Shown: positions 43,489 through 52,374 of the stretch, in pieces
How the letters are laid out: each line of letters starts with the position of its first letter
Position numbering within the stretch: the first letter of the stretch is position 1
Source: Virgibacillus senegalensis
Lineage (GTDB): Bacteria; Bacillota; Bacilli; Bacillales; Amphibacillaceae
Assembly (NCBI RefSeq): GCF_000821245.2
Contig: NZ_LN611423.1
Coordinates: forward strand, 372,096 to 436,095
Reading direction: 5' to 3'
DNA length: 64,000 bases
Notes under the pieces: model-generated
Seen by the model: only the letters and a program-made list of their open reading frames with translations
Told to the model about the DNA's origin: nothing
Databases searched by the model: none
Program-made: the position numbers and the translations under genes

Positions 43489-44946
43489 ATGGCAAATGAA
43501 AAAAGATACTTAACAAATGCTGCCGGTGCCCCAGTCGGTGATAACCAAAATTCCATGACTGCCGGCCACCGTGGTCCGACGTTGATTCAAGACGTACACC
43601 TGCTTGAAAAGCTGGCTCATTTCAACCGAGAAAGAGTACCAGAACGCGTCGTTCACGCAAAAGGTGCCGGAGCTCATGGCTACTTTGAAGTTACAAACGA
43701 CTTATCTAAATATACAAAAGCTGCTTTCCTACAAGAAGTCGGTAAAAAAACTCCAATGTTCATCCGTTTTTCTACTGTTGCCGGTGAATTGGGTTCAGCC
43801 GACACAGTCCGTGACCCACGAGGATTTGCGGTGAAGTTTTATACAGAAGAAGGAAACTATGACTTAGTGGGTAACAACACCCCTGTCTTTTTCATCCGTG
43901 ATGCAATTAAGTTTCCGGACTTCATTCACACACAAAAACGCAATCCGGCAACACACTTAAAAGATCCGAATGCTGTATGGGATTTCTGGTCTCTATCACC
44001 TGAATCACTTCATCAGGTGACTATTCTGCATTCCGATCGTGGTATTCCTGCAACTTATCGCCATATGGACGGATTTGGAAGCCATACATTCAAATGGACC
44101 AATGCGGACGGCGAATCTGTTTGGGTGAAATACCACTTCAAAACAAATCAAGGCATTAAAAACCTTGATCCAGCATTGGCAACAAAAATTGCTGGCGAAA
44201 ATCCGGATTACCATACAGAAGATCTATATAACGCTATCGATTCCGGCGACTTCCCTGAGTGGACAGTATATGTCCAAATCATGCCGATCGAGGATGCCAA
44301 TACTTACCGTTTCGATCCTTTCGATGTCACCAAAGTATGGTCCCATAAGGACTATCCATTGATCGAGCTAGGAAAAATGGTATTGAACAAAAATCCAGAA
44401 AACTACTTCGCTGAAGTAGAACAGGCTACGTTCTCTCCAGGAACACTTGTACCTGGCATTGAACCATCTCCTGACAAAATGTTGCAAGGTCGTCTATTTG
44501 CCTATGCGGACGCACATCGTTATCGCGTCGGTGCCAACCACCAGGCATTGCCGATCAACCGTGCTCATGTTGAAGTAAACAACTATCAGCGCGACGGTCA
44601 AATGCGTTTTGACGGAAATGGCGGCGGTTCCCTTAACTATGAGCCAAACAGCTTTGGCGGACCGCAAGAAGCTTCTGAAACCAAGCCGGCAGCTTATGAA
44701 GTAACCGGAATGGCTGACAGTGTAGCTTATGATCATAACGATCACTATACTCAAGCCGGTGACCTATACCGCTTGATGAGCGAAGAAGAGCGTACTCGTC
44801 TTGTTGAAAATATCGTAGAAGGCATGAAGCCTGTCGAAAAAGACGAAATCAAATTACGTCAAATCGAGCACTTTTTCAAAGCTGACCCTGAGTATGGAAC
44901 TCGTGTAGCTGAAGGTCTTGGTTTGTCAGTACCTGTGAAAGCATAA
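43489..44946 (+). CDS. katA: Vegetative-type catalase KatA
   Basis: A 485-aa monofunctional heme catalase. Distal histidine H56 in [12 protein letters not shown], then [39 protein letters not shown], and the proximal tyrosine region [17 protein letters not shown]. Small-subunit clade 3 length. AAGGAGAGG lies before ATG. It removes hydrogen peroxide; the upstream PerR box predicts peroxide induction. Terminator at 44982. Confidence 0.97.
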   Translation: MANEKRYLTNAAGAPVGDNQNSMTAGHRGPTLIQDVHLLEKLAHFNRERVPERVVHAKGAGAHGYFEVTNDLSKYTKAAFLQEVGKKTPMFIRFSTVAGELGSADTVRDPRGFAVKFYTEEGNYDLVGNNTPVFFIRDAIKFPDFIHTQKRNPATHLKDPNAVWDFWSLSPESLHQVTILHSDRGIPATYRHMDGFGSHTFKWTNADGESVWVKYHFKTNQGIKNLDPALATKIAGENPDYHTEDLYNAIDSGDFPEWTVYVQIMPIEDANTYRFDPFDVTKVWSHKDYPLIELGKMVLNKNPENYFAEVEQATFSPGTLVPGIEPSPDKMLQGRLFAYADAHRYRVGANHQALPINRAHVEVNNYQRDGQMRFDGNGGGSLNYEPNSFGGPQEASETKPAAYEVTGMADSVAYDHNDHYTQAGDLYRLMSEEERTRLVENIVEGMKPVEKDEIKLRQIEHFFKADPEYGTRVAEGLGLSVPVKA

Positions 44947-44981
44947 GCAACAATTAACATCTAATCCATTCCAAATAACTT

Positions 44982-45010
44982 GCCGCCCATCTTTTGGGTG
45001 GCTTTTTTTT
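44982..45010 (+). terminator. Terminator of katA
   Basis: gccgccca with tgggtggc, then eight Ts. Confidence 0.85.
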
Positions 45011-45121
45011 GCACACTGTACAAACTCCCATTAAGGCACTGTTATTGCTCATTGCAACCATACTGTGTATCATGCAATTAAAGAAATTTGTAAGCCAACT
45101 ACTAGTTAGGAGTTTTAGTGA

Positions 45122-45730
45122 ATGAAATCGGAACAGGATACCTTTGCTCCCTTGCCACTAGAATTTTATGACCAGCCAACCCTGCAACTTGCCCCTGCCC
45201 TATTAGGATGTTTGCTCATCAAAGAAACACCGGAAGGCAGCGCGTCCGGTATCATCGTAGAAACGGAAGCTTATAAAGGGCCGGTTGATCAGGCCGCCCA
45301 TAGCTTCAAAAACCGGCGGACAAAACGTACCGAAGTCATGTTTGGCGACTCCGGCTATGCCTACACCTATGTGATGCATACGCATTGCCTTGTTAATGTT
45401 GTCAGTGGCGGAAACGATGTTCCGGAAGCAATCCTGATTCGTGCTGTCGAACCATACTCCGGCTTACCCTTGATTCGCTCCCGTCGCCCGAAAATAAAAA
45501 AGGAACGTGAGCTGACCAATGGGCCAGGAAAGCTCTGCAAAGCGTTAGGGATTACCATGGAGGATTACGGTCATCTTCTTACCCAGCCTCCCCTTTGGAT
45601 TGCCTCCGGTCCGGAAAATGTCCCATTCATCACGGAAACAGGACCGAGAATCGGCATCGACAACGCAGGAGAAGCAAGATTTTATCCATGGCGTTTCTGG
45701 ATTAAAGACAACCCCTTCGTATCGAAATAA
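45122..45730 (+). CDS. DNA-3-methyladenine glycosylase (AAG/MPG type)
   Basis: A 202-aa DNA repair glycosylase removing alkylated purines. APALLGCLLIKETPEGSASGIIVETEAYKGPVDQAAHS contains the catalytic Glu, then GYAYTYVMHTHCLVNVV and the minor-groove motif GPGKLCKALGI. ATG with TAGGAG upstream. Its stop is followed immediately by a tandem hairpin repeat. Confidence 0.93.
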   Translation: MKSEQDTFAPLPLEFYDQPTLQLAPALLGCLLIKETPEGSASGIIVETEAYKGPVDQAAHSFKNRRTKRTEVMFGDSGYAYTYVMHTHCLVNVVSGGNDVPEAILIRAVEPYSGLPLIRSRRPKIKKERELTNGPGKLCKALGITMEDYGHLLTQPPLWIASGPENVPFITETGPRIGIDNAGEARFYPWRFWIKDNPFVSK

Positions 45731-45956
45731 GAAAAGCGCAAGCGCCTTGCTCACCCCCGACAAGCTTAAGTCTAACCCCGCTGTGGCGGCTTTTTTGCCA
45801 CAAAGAGGTTAGCCTTAAGACCTCGAGGGGGTAGGCGCTGAAGCTAGACAATGAAAAGCGCAAGCGCCTTGCTCACCCCCGACAAGCTTAAGTCTAACCT
45901 CGCTGTGGCGGCTTTTTTGCCACAAAGAGGTTAGACTTAAGACCTCGAGGGGGGCT
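45731..45956. repeat. Tandem pair of Bacillaceae hairpin repeats (122-bp period)
   Basis: Two nearly identical units start with gaaaagcgcaagcgccttgc at 45731 and 45853. Each folds into a long stem: aagcgcc with ggcgct (first unit only), ccccc with ggggg, and cttaagtctaacc with ggttagacttaag around GTGGC/GCCAC. The second unit lacks the 3' closing arm and ends in ggggggctcc. No gene in 45731-46040. Confidence 0.85.
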
Positions 45957-46040
45957 CCTTATTAGGAACAGATTGTTATTTGAATTCGTTCAGCAGTAGT
46001 TCACTTTTCCATTTATTTGGAACTTCAGGTTACAACTCTT

Positions 46041-46493
46041 TTAAGAGAATGAGTGCCTCTTTTCGACATCTCCGTTTTGCTTATGAATGACTGCTTCCGT
46101 TCCCTTGTTTTCAGCAATTTCTTTCGCCCGTTCGACGGCATCCGATTTCTTTTCGAAAACCTTTGAAGGTTTTTTGGCGTCTTTGGCTTGTACAGCCCAG
46201 CCATTTTCATGCGGTACGACATGTTCCCCTTCATCCATTAATTCAGGACGTTTATCATACTGCTCGTCTTTTTTGGAACGAGTTCGAGGATCACCTTCGT
46301 CCATGTACTCCTCTATTTCTTTTTTGGAAGCATTATCGAACCATTCCTTTGCCTGATCTGTAGCAATCGGAATCGCTCTTCCTTCCTCATATCCTTCATC
46401 AAGCATGGCATTGGCTATATCAATGGCTTTTTTTCTGATAACCGGTTCGAAATTCTTTAACGAAGCAGGATAATCATTCATCGTCCAAGGCAC
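46041..46493 (-). CDS. DUF2188-domain protein
   Basis: A 150-aa soluble protein in two parts. The N-terminal half (NDYPASLKNFEPVIRKKAIDIANAMLDEGYEEGRAIPIATDQAKEW) resembles a conserved leader of stress-type proteins. The C-terminal half is DUF2188: HVVPHENGWAVQAKDAKKPSKVF and RAKEIAENKGTEAVIHKQNG. I chose GTG 46493 (AAGGAG 8 nt upstream, giving MPWTMNDYP). Function unknown; divergent from ectABC. Confidence 0.8.
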   Translation of the reverse strand: MPWTMNDYPASLKNFEPVIRKKAIDIANAMLDEGYEEGRAIPIATDQAKEWFDNASKKEIEEYMDEGDPRTRSKKDEQYDKRPELMDEGEHVVPHENGWAVQAKDAKKPSKVFEKKSDAVERAKEIAENKGTEAVIHKQNGDVEKRHSFS

Positions 46494-46639
46494 TTTCACC
46501 ACTCCTTTTAACGATTATATATAATTGTTTTCCCCCTTCCAGTACCCCTAAACCTTTAAACAGTCCGTTTTACCATGCTTGTCTGCTTTCCACGCGGCAT
46601 ATTATCTCCTGTGTTCCCAAATTGTCCTGATAAATTAAA

Positions 46640-46660
46640 ATTGTTAGAAAAATTAACAAT
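46640..46660. promoter_or_regulatory. Inverted repeat upstream of ectABC
   Basis: ATTGTTA-GAAAAAT-TAACAAT, with another half ATTGTTA near 46776. It lies about 170 bp before ectA in the 335-bp gap 46494-46828 and could be an operator. A GATAAT at about 46718 may be a -10, but no confident -35 is seen. Confidence 0.4.
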
Positions 46661-46828
46661 GCCAGAGCATTCTTTTGTTTTTGACTAGCTGTTTGCTCCT
46701 CAACATGTTTAAGCATTGATAATCCCTGCTAATCAAGTTTATTGTGATTTGAGTAAAATTACCAACTCTCCTATTATTGTTAATGTGTTTTGAAAAAACT
46801 GAAAATAACGCAAAAGGAGGCACAAACT

Positions 46829-47350
46829 ATTAACAGTTCAAGCGTAACTGCGACCGTAGAAGCAGCTGGCAAACTGACTTTCAGCAAACCAGCTGTTGAA
46901 GATGGCGCAGCAATGTGGGAATTGGTAAACAATTCGACGCTCGATCAAAACTCTGTATATAAATATATAATGATGAGTGAGTTTTTTGCTGAGACTTGCG
47001 TAGTTGCCAAAGAGAATGATAAATTAGTTGGCTTCGTTACTGCATTTATTCCTCCAGAGCGTCAAGACGTCGTGTTCGTATGGCAGATCGGTGTTTCTTC
47101 TGATCAAAGAGGAAAGGGAGTCGCTTCTCGACTGCTCCAAGAATTAATCAGCCGTGATGCCTGCCGGGATGTACACTTTATCGAGGCAACTGTAACCCCT
47201 TCCAATGAGGCGTCTCAATCCTTATTCCGCGGCCTGGCCAGGAAGTACGATACAGACTGCCAAGTGGAGGAGTTGTTTCCAGAAGAGCTGTTTCCTGAAG
47301 ACGATCATGAAGAAGAGTTAAACTTCCGAATCGGACCAATCAATAAGTAA
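46829..47350 (+). CDS. ectA: L-2,4-diaminobutyrate acetyltransferase, AUU start
   Basis: A 173-aa GNAT enzyme for the second step of ectoine synthesis. LTFSKPAVEDGAAMWELVNNSTLDQNSVYKYIMM, then FVWQIGVSSDQRGKGVASRLLQEL with the acetyl-CoA loop QRGKGVA, are typical EctA. The strong ribosome site AAAAGGAGG (46812-46820) sits 8 nt before ATT 46829. The in-frame TTG at 46790 lies upstream of that site and has none of its own, so AUU appears to be the real start. First gene of ectABC. Confidence 0.93.
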   Translation: MNSSSVTATVEAAGKLTFSKPAVEDGAAMWELVNNSTLDQNSVYKYIMMSEFFAETCVVAKENDKLVGFVTAFIPPERQDVVFVWQIGVSSDQRGKGVASRLLQELISRDACRDVHFIEATVTPSNEASQSLFRGLARKYDTDCQVEELFPEELFPEDDHEEELNFRIGPINK

Positions 47351-47409
47351 AGACAGCTAGTGCCCGGAACACTCGTGACGAATTTACTAAAACCAAGGAG
47401 GAAATGTAA

Positions 47410-48678
47410 ATGAGCCAAACGGATTTATCAATTTTCGACAAACTGGAATCAGAGGTAAGAAGCTATGTGCGAAGCTTCCCAGCTGTTTTTAATAAGGCAA
47501 AGGGTGAAAAAATCTGGGATGAAGACGGAAACGAATACTTAGACTTTTTCTCAGGAGCCGGCGCCCTCAATTACGGCCATAATGACAACAAAATGAAAGC
47601 AAAGTTGATTGATTATATTATGGAAGATGGTATCACCCATTCCTTAGATAAAGCTTCTTCAGCCAAAGCCTCATTTCTTACTAAGTTTCACGATGTCATC
47701 TTGAAACCGCGTAACCTGGACTACAAAGTAATGTTCCCCGGACCAACAGGAACGAACACAGTCGAAAGTGCGCTGAAGCTGGCAAGAAAAGTTACCGGCC
47801 GTACGGATGTAATCAGCTTTACAAATGGCTTTCACGGAATGACGATAGGATCGCTGTCCGTTACAGGAAATTCCTTTAAACGGAAAGGTGCAGGGGTACC
47901 ACTGCAAAATGTGGTTACCATGCCATATGATAATTTTGTAAACGATGACTTGGATTATCTTGAGCGATTCCTGGAGGAAGCTGGCAGTGGTGTTGCCATT
48001 CCAGCAGCGATGATTTTGGAAACAGTTCAAGGCGAGGGCGGAATCAACACGGCCCGTTTTGAATGGTTAAAACGTGTGGAAGATATTTGTAAGCGCTGGG
48101 ACATCCTGCTGATTATTGACGATGTGCAAGCAGGGGTAGGCAGAACCGGAACGTTCTTCAGTTTTGAACCAGCAGGCATCAAACCGGATATCGTTTGTCT
48201 TTCTAAGTCGCTAAGCGGCTACGGACTTCCGTTTGCCGTCACCCTTATCCGCCCTGATTTGGATATTTGGGAGCCGGGGGAGCATAACGGAACTTTTCGC
48301 GGAAACAACCATGCTTTTGTCACCGCAACAGCTGCATTGGAGTACTGGGAAGATGCAGACTTTGAAAAGAACGTCCAGGTGAAGGCCAAAATGGTGCGGA
48401 ACTTCCTGGATAACATGGTTGAGAAATACCCGGAATTAAAAGGAGAAGTACGCGGAAGAGGACTGATGATAGGCATTGCGTCAGAAGTGGATGGACTCGC
48501 AAATAAAGTTGCGGCAAAAGCTTTTGAAAACGGCTTGATCATGGAAACTTCCGGTCCAAAGGATGAAGTTTTCAAGCTCTTCCCACCGCTGACAATTAAA
48601 GAAGAAAACTTGGAAAAAGGTTTTGCCATCATTGAAGAAAGCATTAAAAACCTGGTAAAAGAACCAGTTGCCAACTAA
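47410..48678 (+). CDS. ectB: Diaminobutyrate-2-oxoglutarate transaminase
   Basis: A 422-aa class III aminotransferase making L-2,4-diaminobutyrate from aspartate semialdehyde, the first step of ectoine synthesis. [32 protein letters not shown] with D237, and the PLP lysine K266 in [13 protein letters not shown] are visible. AAGGAGG is directly upstream. Lies 59 bp after ectA. Confidence 0.97.
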   Translation: MSQTDLSIFDKLESEVRSYVRSFPAVFNKAKGEKIWDEDGNEYLDFFSGAGALNYGHNDNKMKAKLIDYIMEDGITHSLDKASSAKASFLTKFHDVILKPRNLDYKVMFPGPTGTNTVESALKLARKVTGRTDVISFTNGFHGMTIGSLSVTGNSFKRKGAGVPLQNVVTMPYDNFVNDDLDYLERFLEEAGSGVAIPAAMILETVQGEGGINTARFEWLKRVEDICKRWDILLIIDDVQAGVGRTGTFFSFEPAGIKPDIVCLSKSLSGYGLPFAVTLIRPDLDIWEPGEHNGTFRGNNHAFVTATAALEYWEDADFEKNVQVKAKMVRNFLDNMVEKYPELKGEVRGRGLMIGIASEVDGLANKVAAKAFENGLIMETSGPKDEVFKLFPPLTIKEENLEKGFAIIEESIKNLVKEPVAN

Positions 48679-48740
48679 CCGCTAAACGCCACAAAAGGGA
48701 TCTATGAATCGAACAATTAAAATCTGGGAGGAAAGTAAAA

Positions 48741-49127
48741 ATGAAGGTTGTCGCTTTAAAAGATGTAATAGGAACGGAACATGACGTAGACGGAGGCAAT
48801 TGGGTCAGCAGACGCCTGATCAAAAAGGACGATGGCATGGGATACTCTGTCAACGATACGATAATCAAGGCTGGTACAGAAACACACATTTGGTACAAAA
48901 ACCATTTAGAAGCTGTTTACTGCATTGAAGGAGAAGGCGAAGTCGTTACCCTGAAGGATAATAAAGTATGGCCAATTAAGAAAGATGAACTATATGCACT
49001 TGATGAACACGATGAACATCTGCTTCGCGCCCGGACAGATATGCGAATGGTATGTGTGTTCAATCCGCCGCTTTCCGGAAAAGAAGTCCATGATGAAAAT
49101 GGAGTTTACCCTGTAGATGAGGATTAA
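48741..49127 (+). CDS. ectC: Ectoine synthase
   Basis: A 128-aa cupin that cyclises N-gamma-acetyldiaminobutyrate to ectoine. The start [38 protein letters not shown] with cupin ligands, [13 protein letters not shown] and [19 protein letters not shown] are diagnostic. GGGAGG lies before ATG. No ectD hydroxylase or lysC follows; a terminator ends the operon. Confidence 0.97.
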   Translation: MKVVALKDVIGTEHDVDGGNWVSRRLIKKDDGMGYSVNDTIIKAGTETHIWYKNHLEAVYCIEGEGEVVTLKDNKVWPIKKDELYALDEHDEHLLRARTDMRMVCVFNPPLSGKEVHDENGVYPVDED

Positions 49128-49136
49128 TCATTCACA

Positions 49137-49170
49137 AAAAACAGCAGGCCGCTAAAAGGCCTGCTGTTTT
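49137..49170. terminator. Terminator of ectABC
   Basis: aaaaaacagcaggcc pairs with ggcctgctgtttt; it also suits the converging gene. Confidence 0.85.
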
Positions 49171-49176
49171 CCATTA

Positions 49177-49800
49177 TCAAGAAGCGTTCCCTTCGGGTGG
49201 AATGGGTTGTTGTTGAAAGATACGGGCCAGGTGGACAAGGTTATGGGCAGCCATCTGAACATTTGATTTGGTAAATTCATTGTTGTACCCTTCAGCTTCT
49301 ATGAAGGATGGTCCCGGACCGGCTTCTCCTACCCAATAGGCGATAGGATTTGGCGGGATCGCATAACCGATTTGAGATAATCCGAAAATCAGGTCTCCCG
49401 CTGCATTTTTAGCCCCGTCTTCATTCCCTGTAACCACTGCTCCTGCCACCTTGTTATAAAATACAGGTTGTCCTTTTTCATTTTTCACCGTAGAGGATCC
49501 ATTAAAGCGTTCCAGCACTTTTTTGGATACACTGCTTTTCTCGCCAAGCCATACCGGTGTTCCCATCAACAAGATGTCTGCTTCTTTGATTTTCTCAAAT
49601 AACTGCGGCCATTCATCTCCATCCCCCATATCCTCTGCTATTCCGTATGCAATATCGTAATCGACTACCCGAACCAGTTCAGATTCTACTTGTTCGCCAT
49701 CAAATACTTTTACAAATTGATTCAATAACGCATCTGTGTTCGAAGTTTCGTCTGAATTTTTCAATGAGCAGTTCAACATCAGTGCTTTCAATGAAGCCAC
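49177..49800 (-). CDS. Flavodoxin-fold NAD(P)H-dependent oxidoreductase
   Basis: A 207-aa flavoprotein: ALMLNCSLKNSDETSNTDALLNQF is the FMN phosphate loop, ILLMGTPVWLGEKSSVSKKVLERF the second FMN contact, and AGAVVTGNEDGAKNAAGDLIFGLSQIGYAIPP the third. It belongs to the NADPH-dependent FMN reductase/flavodoxin family. ATG follows GGAGGGATAAG. Substrate (quinone or other) unknown. Confidence 0.87.
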   Translation of the reverse strand: MASLKALMLNCSLKNSDETSNTDALLNQFVKVFDGEQVESELVRVVDYDIAYGIAEDMGDGDEWPQLFEKIKEADILLMGTPVWLGEKSSVSKKVLERFNGSSTVKNEKGQPVFYNKVAGAVVTGNEDGAKNAAGDLIFGLSQIGYAIPPNPIAYWVGEAGPGPSFIEAEGYNNEFTKSNVQMAAHNLVHLARIFQQQPIPPEGNAS

Positions 49801-49885
49801 CTTATCCCTCCTCGAATTCTATTCTTCTAATGCTCTACCCTTTCAAAGGAAAAGATATGCAGCATTGCCTGAATTCCAGGAATAC

Positions 49886-49911
49886 GTTTTACGAGGCTGA
49901 ATAAAGGATAC
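49886..49911 (+). promoter_or_regulatory. Candidate SigB promoter of the CBS gene
   Basis: GTTTTA, 14-bp spacer, GGATAC; near the SigB consensus GTTTAA / GGGTAT (9 of 12). Confidence 0.4.
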
Positions 49912-49957
49912 TTAATAAATATAAGTCAGTTCTTAAACCCAAAAGGAGGATTAGCTT

Positions 49958-50380
49958 ATGACAGCTGTTCAACAAGTGATGACAGAGAATGTAGCTGCAG
50001 CTAAGCCCGGTGACAGCTTAGAAACATTAGCACAGGAAATGGATGCTCATGATGTCGGCTTCCTTCCGGTCGTCGATGAAGATAAGCTTGTCGGTGTGGT
50101 AACCGACCGTGATATTGTTCGAAGAGGACTGGCGAAAGACTTTAAATCAAATGGCGTCTCAGCAGAACAAATCATGACCGAAAAAGTCATTACCGTACTG
50201 CCTGATATGCAAGTGGAAGAAGCTACCCGCTTGATGCAGGATCACCAGATCAAGCGATTGATTGTTGCAGAAGACAGAGCAATAAAAGGCGTTGTTTCTC
50301 TAGGTGATTTAGCAGTCTCCAATCAAGAACAATCTGCCGAAAATGCCTTAGGTGAAATCAAAAAATCGAGCAATGGATAA
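49958..50380 (+). CDS. CBS-domain pair protein
   Basis: A 140-aa protein made of two CBS motifs: VMTENVAAAKPGDSLETLAQEMDAHDVGFLPVVDEDKLVGVVTDRDIVRRG and IMTEKVITVLPDMQVEEATRLMQDHQIKRLIVAEDRAIKGVVSLGDLAV. Similar to B. subtilis YhcV. Such pairs bind adenine nucleotides and sense energy or stress. AAAAGGAGG precedes ATG. Confidence 0.9.
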   Translation: MTAVQQVMTENVAAAKPGDSLETLAQEMDAHDVGFLPVVDEDKLVGVVTDRDIVRRGLAKDFKSNGVSAEQIMTEKVITVLPDMQVEEATRLMQDHQIKRLIVAEDRAIKGVVSLGDLAVSNQEQSAENALGEIKKSSNG

Positions 50381-50394
50381 GCGAGGTGTTCTAA

Positions 50395-50556
50395 ATGGCT
50401 GAAAACAAAAAAGAAGAACTCTTTGATAATCATGAAAACAATTCCCCGGAACAGGAAAAGAAGCGGAAGGATCCAAATAAGGATCCAGACCCGCAACGCG
50501 AAGTAGAAGGAAACACCAATAAGAAACCGGAGAAAAACCCGGATGATTTTGAGTAA
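50395..50556 (+). CDS. Small acidic/basic repeat-rich protein (53 aa)
   Basis: A hydrophilic protein with no predicted fold: alternating Glu, Lys, Asn and Pro (KKRKDPNKDPDPQREVEGN), starting MAENKKEELFDN. GCGAGGTG lies 7 nt before ATG. It starts 14 bp after the CBS gene, probably co-transcribed, and ends at a terminator. Disordered, stress-type microprotein; family not recognised. Confidence 0.6.
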   Translation: MAENKKEELFDNHENNSPEQEKKRKDPNKDPDPQREVEGNTNKKPEKNPDDFE

Positions 50557-50567
50557 TGGAGATAAAC

Positions 50568-50595
50568 AAGAGACCGGAAAACTTCCGGTCTCTTG
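50568..50595 (+). terminator. Terminator
   Basis: aagagaccggaa pairs with ttccggtctctt, then gttctt. Confidence 0.75.
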
Positions 50596-50688
50596 TTCTT
50601 ATGCATAGTTATCAGTCGTCTATTCCATATTAAAAAGGAATAAGCAGCTGATCTTATTCCTCAGACCTGTGTGGAAAGGATGAAAGAA

Positions 50689-50847
50689 ATGGACGACAAC
50701 AAACAAGCCGAGAAAGCCTTGAAAAACATTGAAAAAACAGAAGAAGTAGAGTTTTCCTATGAATTGGCTGATTCGGAAGATAAAGAAGCAATGGAACGGA
50801 TGAAGCAGGCGAATCAGCGGCAGCGCAATCACCAATCGAGAGAGTAA
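50689..50847 (+). CDS. YfhD-like small protein (52 aa)
   Basis: A small hydrophilic protein with VEFSYELADSEDKEAMERM followed by KQANQRQRNHQSRE, resembling the YfhD pattern (FS.ELAD..D.EA..R...A..RQ). AAAGGA lies 8 nt before ATG 50689. It ends just before the converging mscL gene. Function unknown. Confidence 0.55.
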   Translation: MDDNKQAEKALKNIEKTEEVEFSYELADSEDKEAMERMKQANQRQRNHQSRE

Positions 50848-50865
50848 GGAAAAACGAGTGCTGTC

Positions 50866-51339
50866 TCATGGCACTCGTTTTTTTACGTTAACCAACATCC
50901 TCCTGCTATCTTCTCCATTTTTACTGTCCTCCATTAAGGTAGAGCCGCAGTGGGCACACCGGACTGCATGGACCGGGATGGACATGCGACAATAGGGACA
51001 TTCTTTCTTCTGCATGGCAACGCCGGGATGCTGATCAGGTTTTTTCCATCGATTCATTTGCCTGATGATTAGAAACAGGGCAAAAAAAATAATCAGGAAC
51101 CGTATAAGTGCTGTAAGAAACAAGCCATAATTAATCGTCACAGCACCTGCAGCCTGGGCTTCTGCCAGTGTTTCAAATCGACCGCTCCCTAATACCACAT
51201 ACATGTTGGAAAAATTCATTTGGGAAAGCAGCAATCCGACCGGGGGCAGGAGCACGTCCGTTACAAGCGAATCAACAATACTGCTGAAAGCAGCGCCCAG
51301 AACCATCCCAATCCCCATATCGGCCGCATTTCCCCGCAA
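50866..51339 (-). CDS. mscL: Large-conductance mechanosensitive channel with C-terminal zinc ribbon
   Basis: MscL releases solutes on hypo-osmotic shock. The first helix (GNAADMGIGMVLGAAFSSIVDSLV), periplasmic loop and second helix (LFLTALIRFLIIFFALFLI) are clear. The tail adds a four-cysteine ribbon, CPYCRMSIPVHAVRCAHC. The TTG at 51339 leaves out the usual N-terminal helix: the frame continues upstream as LNEFRQFI to an ATA at 51366 after GGAGGG. So either a rare AUA start is used, or one T is missing near 51352 and ATG 51361 is the start. Confidence 0.85.
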   Translation of the reverse strand: MRGNAADMGIGMVLGAAFSSIVDSLVTDVLLPPVGLLLSQMNFSNMYVVLGSGRFETLAEAQAAGAVTINYGLFLTALIRFLIIFFALFLIIRQMNRWKKPDQHPGVAMQKKECPYCRMSIPVHAVRCAHCGSTLMEDSKNGEDSRRMLVNVKKRVP

Positions 51340-51542
51340 GATAAATTGGCGAAACTCATTAAGTATTGCCGATTGTTTCCCTCCTCCCTTTTTGGGATAT
51401 CTATATGCTTGTTTGGGACAGCCTATGAAGAGAAAGAGAGGATCCGTTAATTTACCCCCATCCTTTCTAAACCATTACGTCCAATTTATAATAGACAGGC
51501 AACCGACAATGGCAAGAACGATTGTTGAAAAGGAGCATCAAG

Positions 51543-51989
51543 ATGAGCAAACGAAATATGGAAGACTATTTAGAAGAGGGCCTATATGGGGCAAAGCAGA
51601 CAAAACCCGCTGAGCGAAAAAAATACTTAGGCACTTTAAGGGAGAGGATTCTGCTTGCTTTGAAAAAATCCCAGGTAATGCAGCAGCAAGGATTCGCGGA
51701 ATTAGAGGCAGAGATGAAAGCACATCCGAACGCAAAGTTATTGCTGAACGGTAAGATCAATTCCCGTTTTTTCAAGGCTTATAAGAAGCTGGCCAAGCAA
51801 CATAACATCGCCTATACTTCGGTCACTAATAACGAGGCAGACACCGATATCGGGGCTGTCTTAACAAGTAATTCAGCAGTGGACCGTGAATCGATTTTTG
51901 TGGAAGAAAAGGAACAACAATCTGCTTCTCAACAGAAAGACACGCCTCAAGGAGTAAAAGCTCGGTTTAAGAAATGGTTTGGATTGTAA
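51543..51989 (+). CDS. DUF1694 (YueI-like) protein
   Basis: A 148-aa protein: MSKRNMEDYLEEGLYGAKQTKPAERKKYLGTLRERILLALKKSQV, HPNAKLLLNGKINSRFFKAYKKLAKQHNIAYTSV. This is the YueI family (L7Ae-like fold). ATG at 51543 with AAAAGGAG upstream; the ORF from 51522 adds codons without a site. Function unknown. Confidence 0.85.
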   Translation: MSKRNMEDYLEEGLYGAKQTKPAERKKYLGTLRERILLALKKSQVMQQQGFAELEAEMKAHPNAKLLLNGKINSRFFKAYKKLAKQHNIAYTSVTNNEADTDIGAVLTSNSAVDRESIFVEEKEQQSASQQKDTPQGVKARFKKWFGL

Positions 51990-52111
51990 GACAATCCTAT
52001 AATCTTTCATTACAATTGGATAACATCTATCAGAAAAAGTTTACCACCTCGTGAATGGTGAAATAGATAAGTGTGATAGAAAAGTTCAAAAATTTACCGG
52101 AGGTGTTAAAT

Positions 52112-52297
52112 ATGGCTGAAAACCGTTTGAAAACCGGAGAGAACGTACCAGAATCAGGCAAGTATAAGGTAGACGGATTTGTCCACGAAGAAGACGCTTC
52201 CCAACAAGATGATACAGAAATCAGTGTGGAGGAAGGAGAACAGTTTCCGCCGTCCCCAACCTCCCACAAAGCAGTATACTGGAAGAAAACTTCTTAA
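52112..52297 (+). CDS. YjzC-like small protein (61 aa)
   Basis: A 61-aa protein MAENRLKTGENVPESGKYKV... ending VEEGEQFPPSPTSHKAVYWKKTS. The GE.VP.SG.Y and V..GE.FPP......W elements resemble YjzC-like proteins. GGAGGTG lies 8 nt before ATG 52112. Function unknown. Confidence 0.65.
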   Translation: MAENRLKTGENVPESGKYKVDGFVHEEDASQQDDTEISVEEGEQFPPSPTSHKAVYWKKTS

Positions 52298-52329
52298 AAC
52301 AAACTATTAAAGACAAACATTACAGAAAA

Positions 52330-52368
52330 ATACTGTGCAAGGTGACAAGCACTTGCACAGTATTTTTT
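52330..52368. terminator. Terminator
   Basis: atactgtgcaag pairs with cttgcacagtat, then tttttt. Confidence 0.8.
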
Positions 52369-52374
52369 ACATCG

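Noticed and set aside
46790-46828. TTG start for ectA at 46790
   Set aside because: No ribosome site precedes it, and the strong AAAAGGAGG lies downstream within the extra codons.
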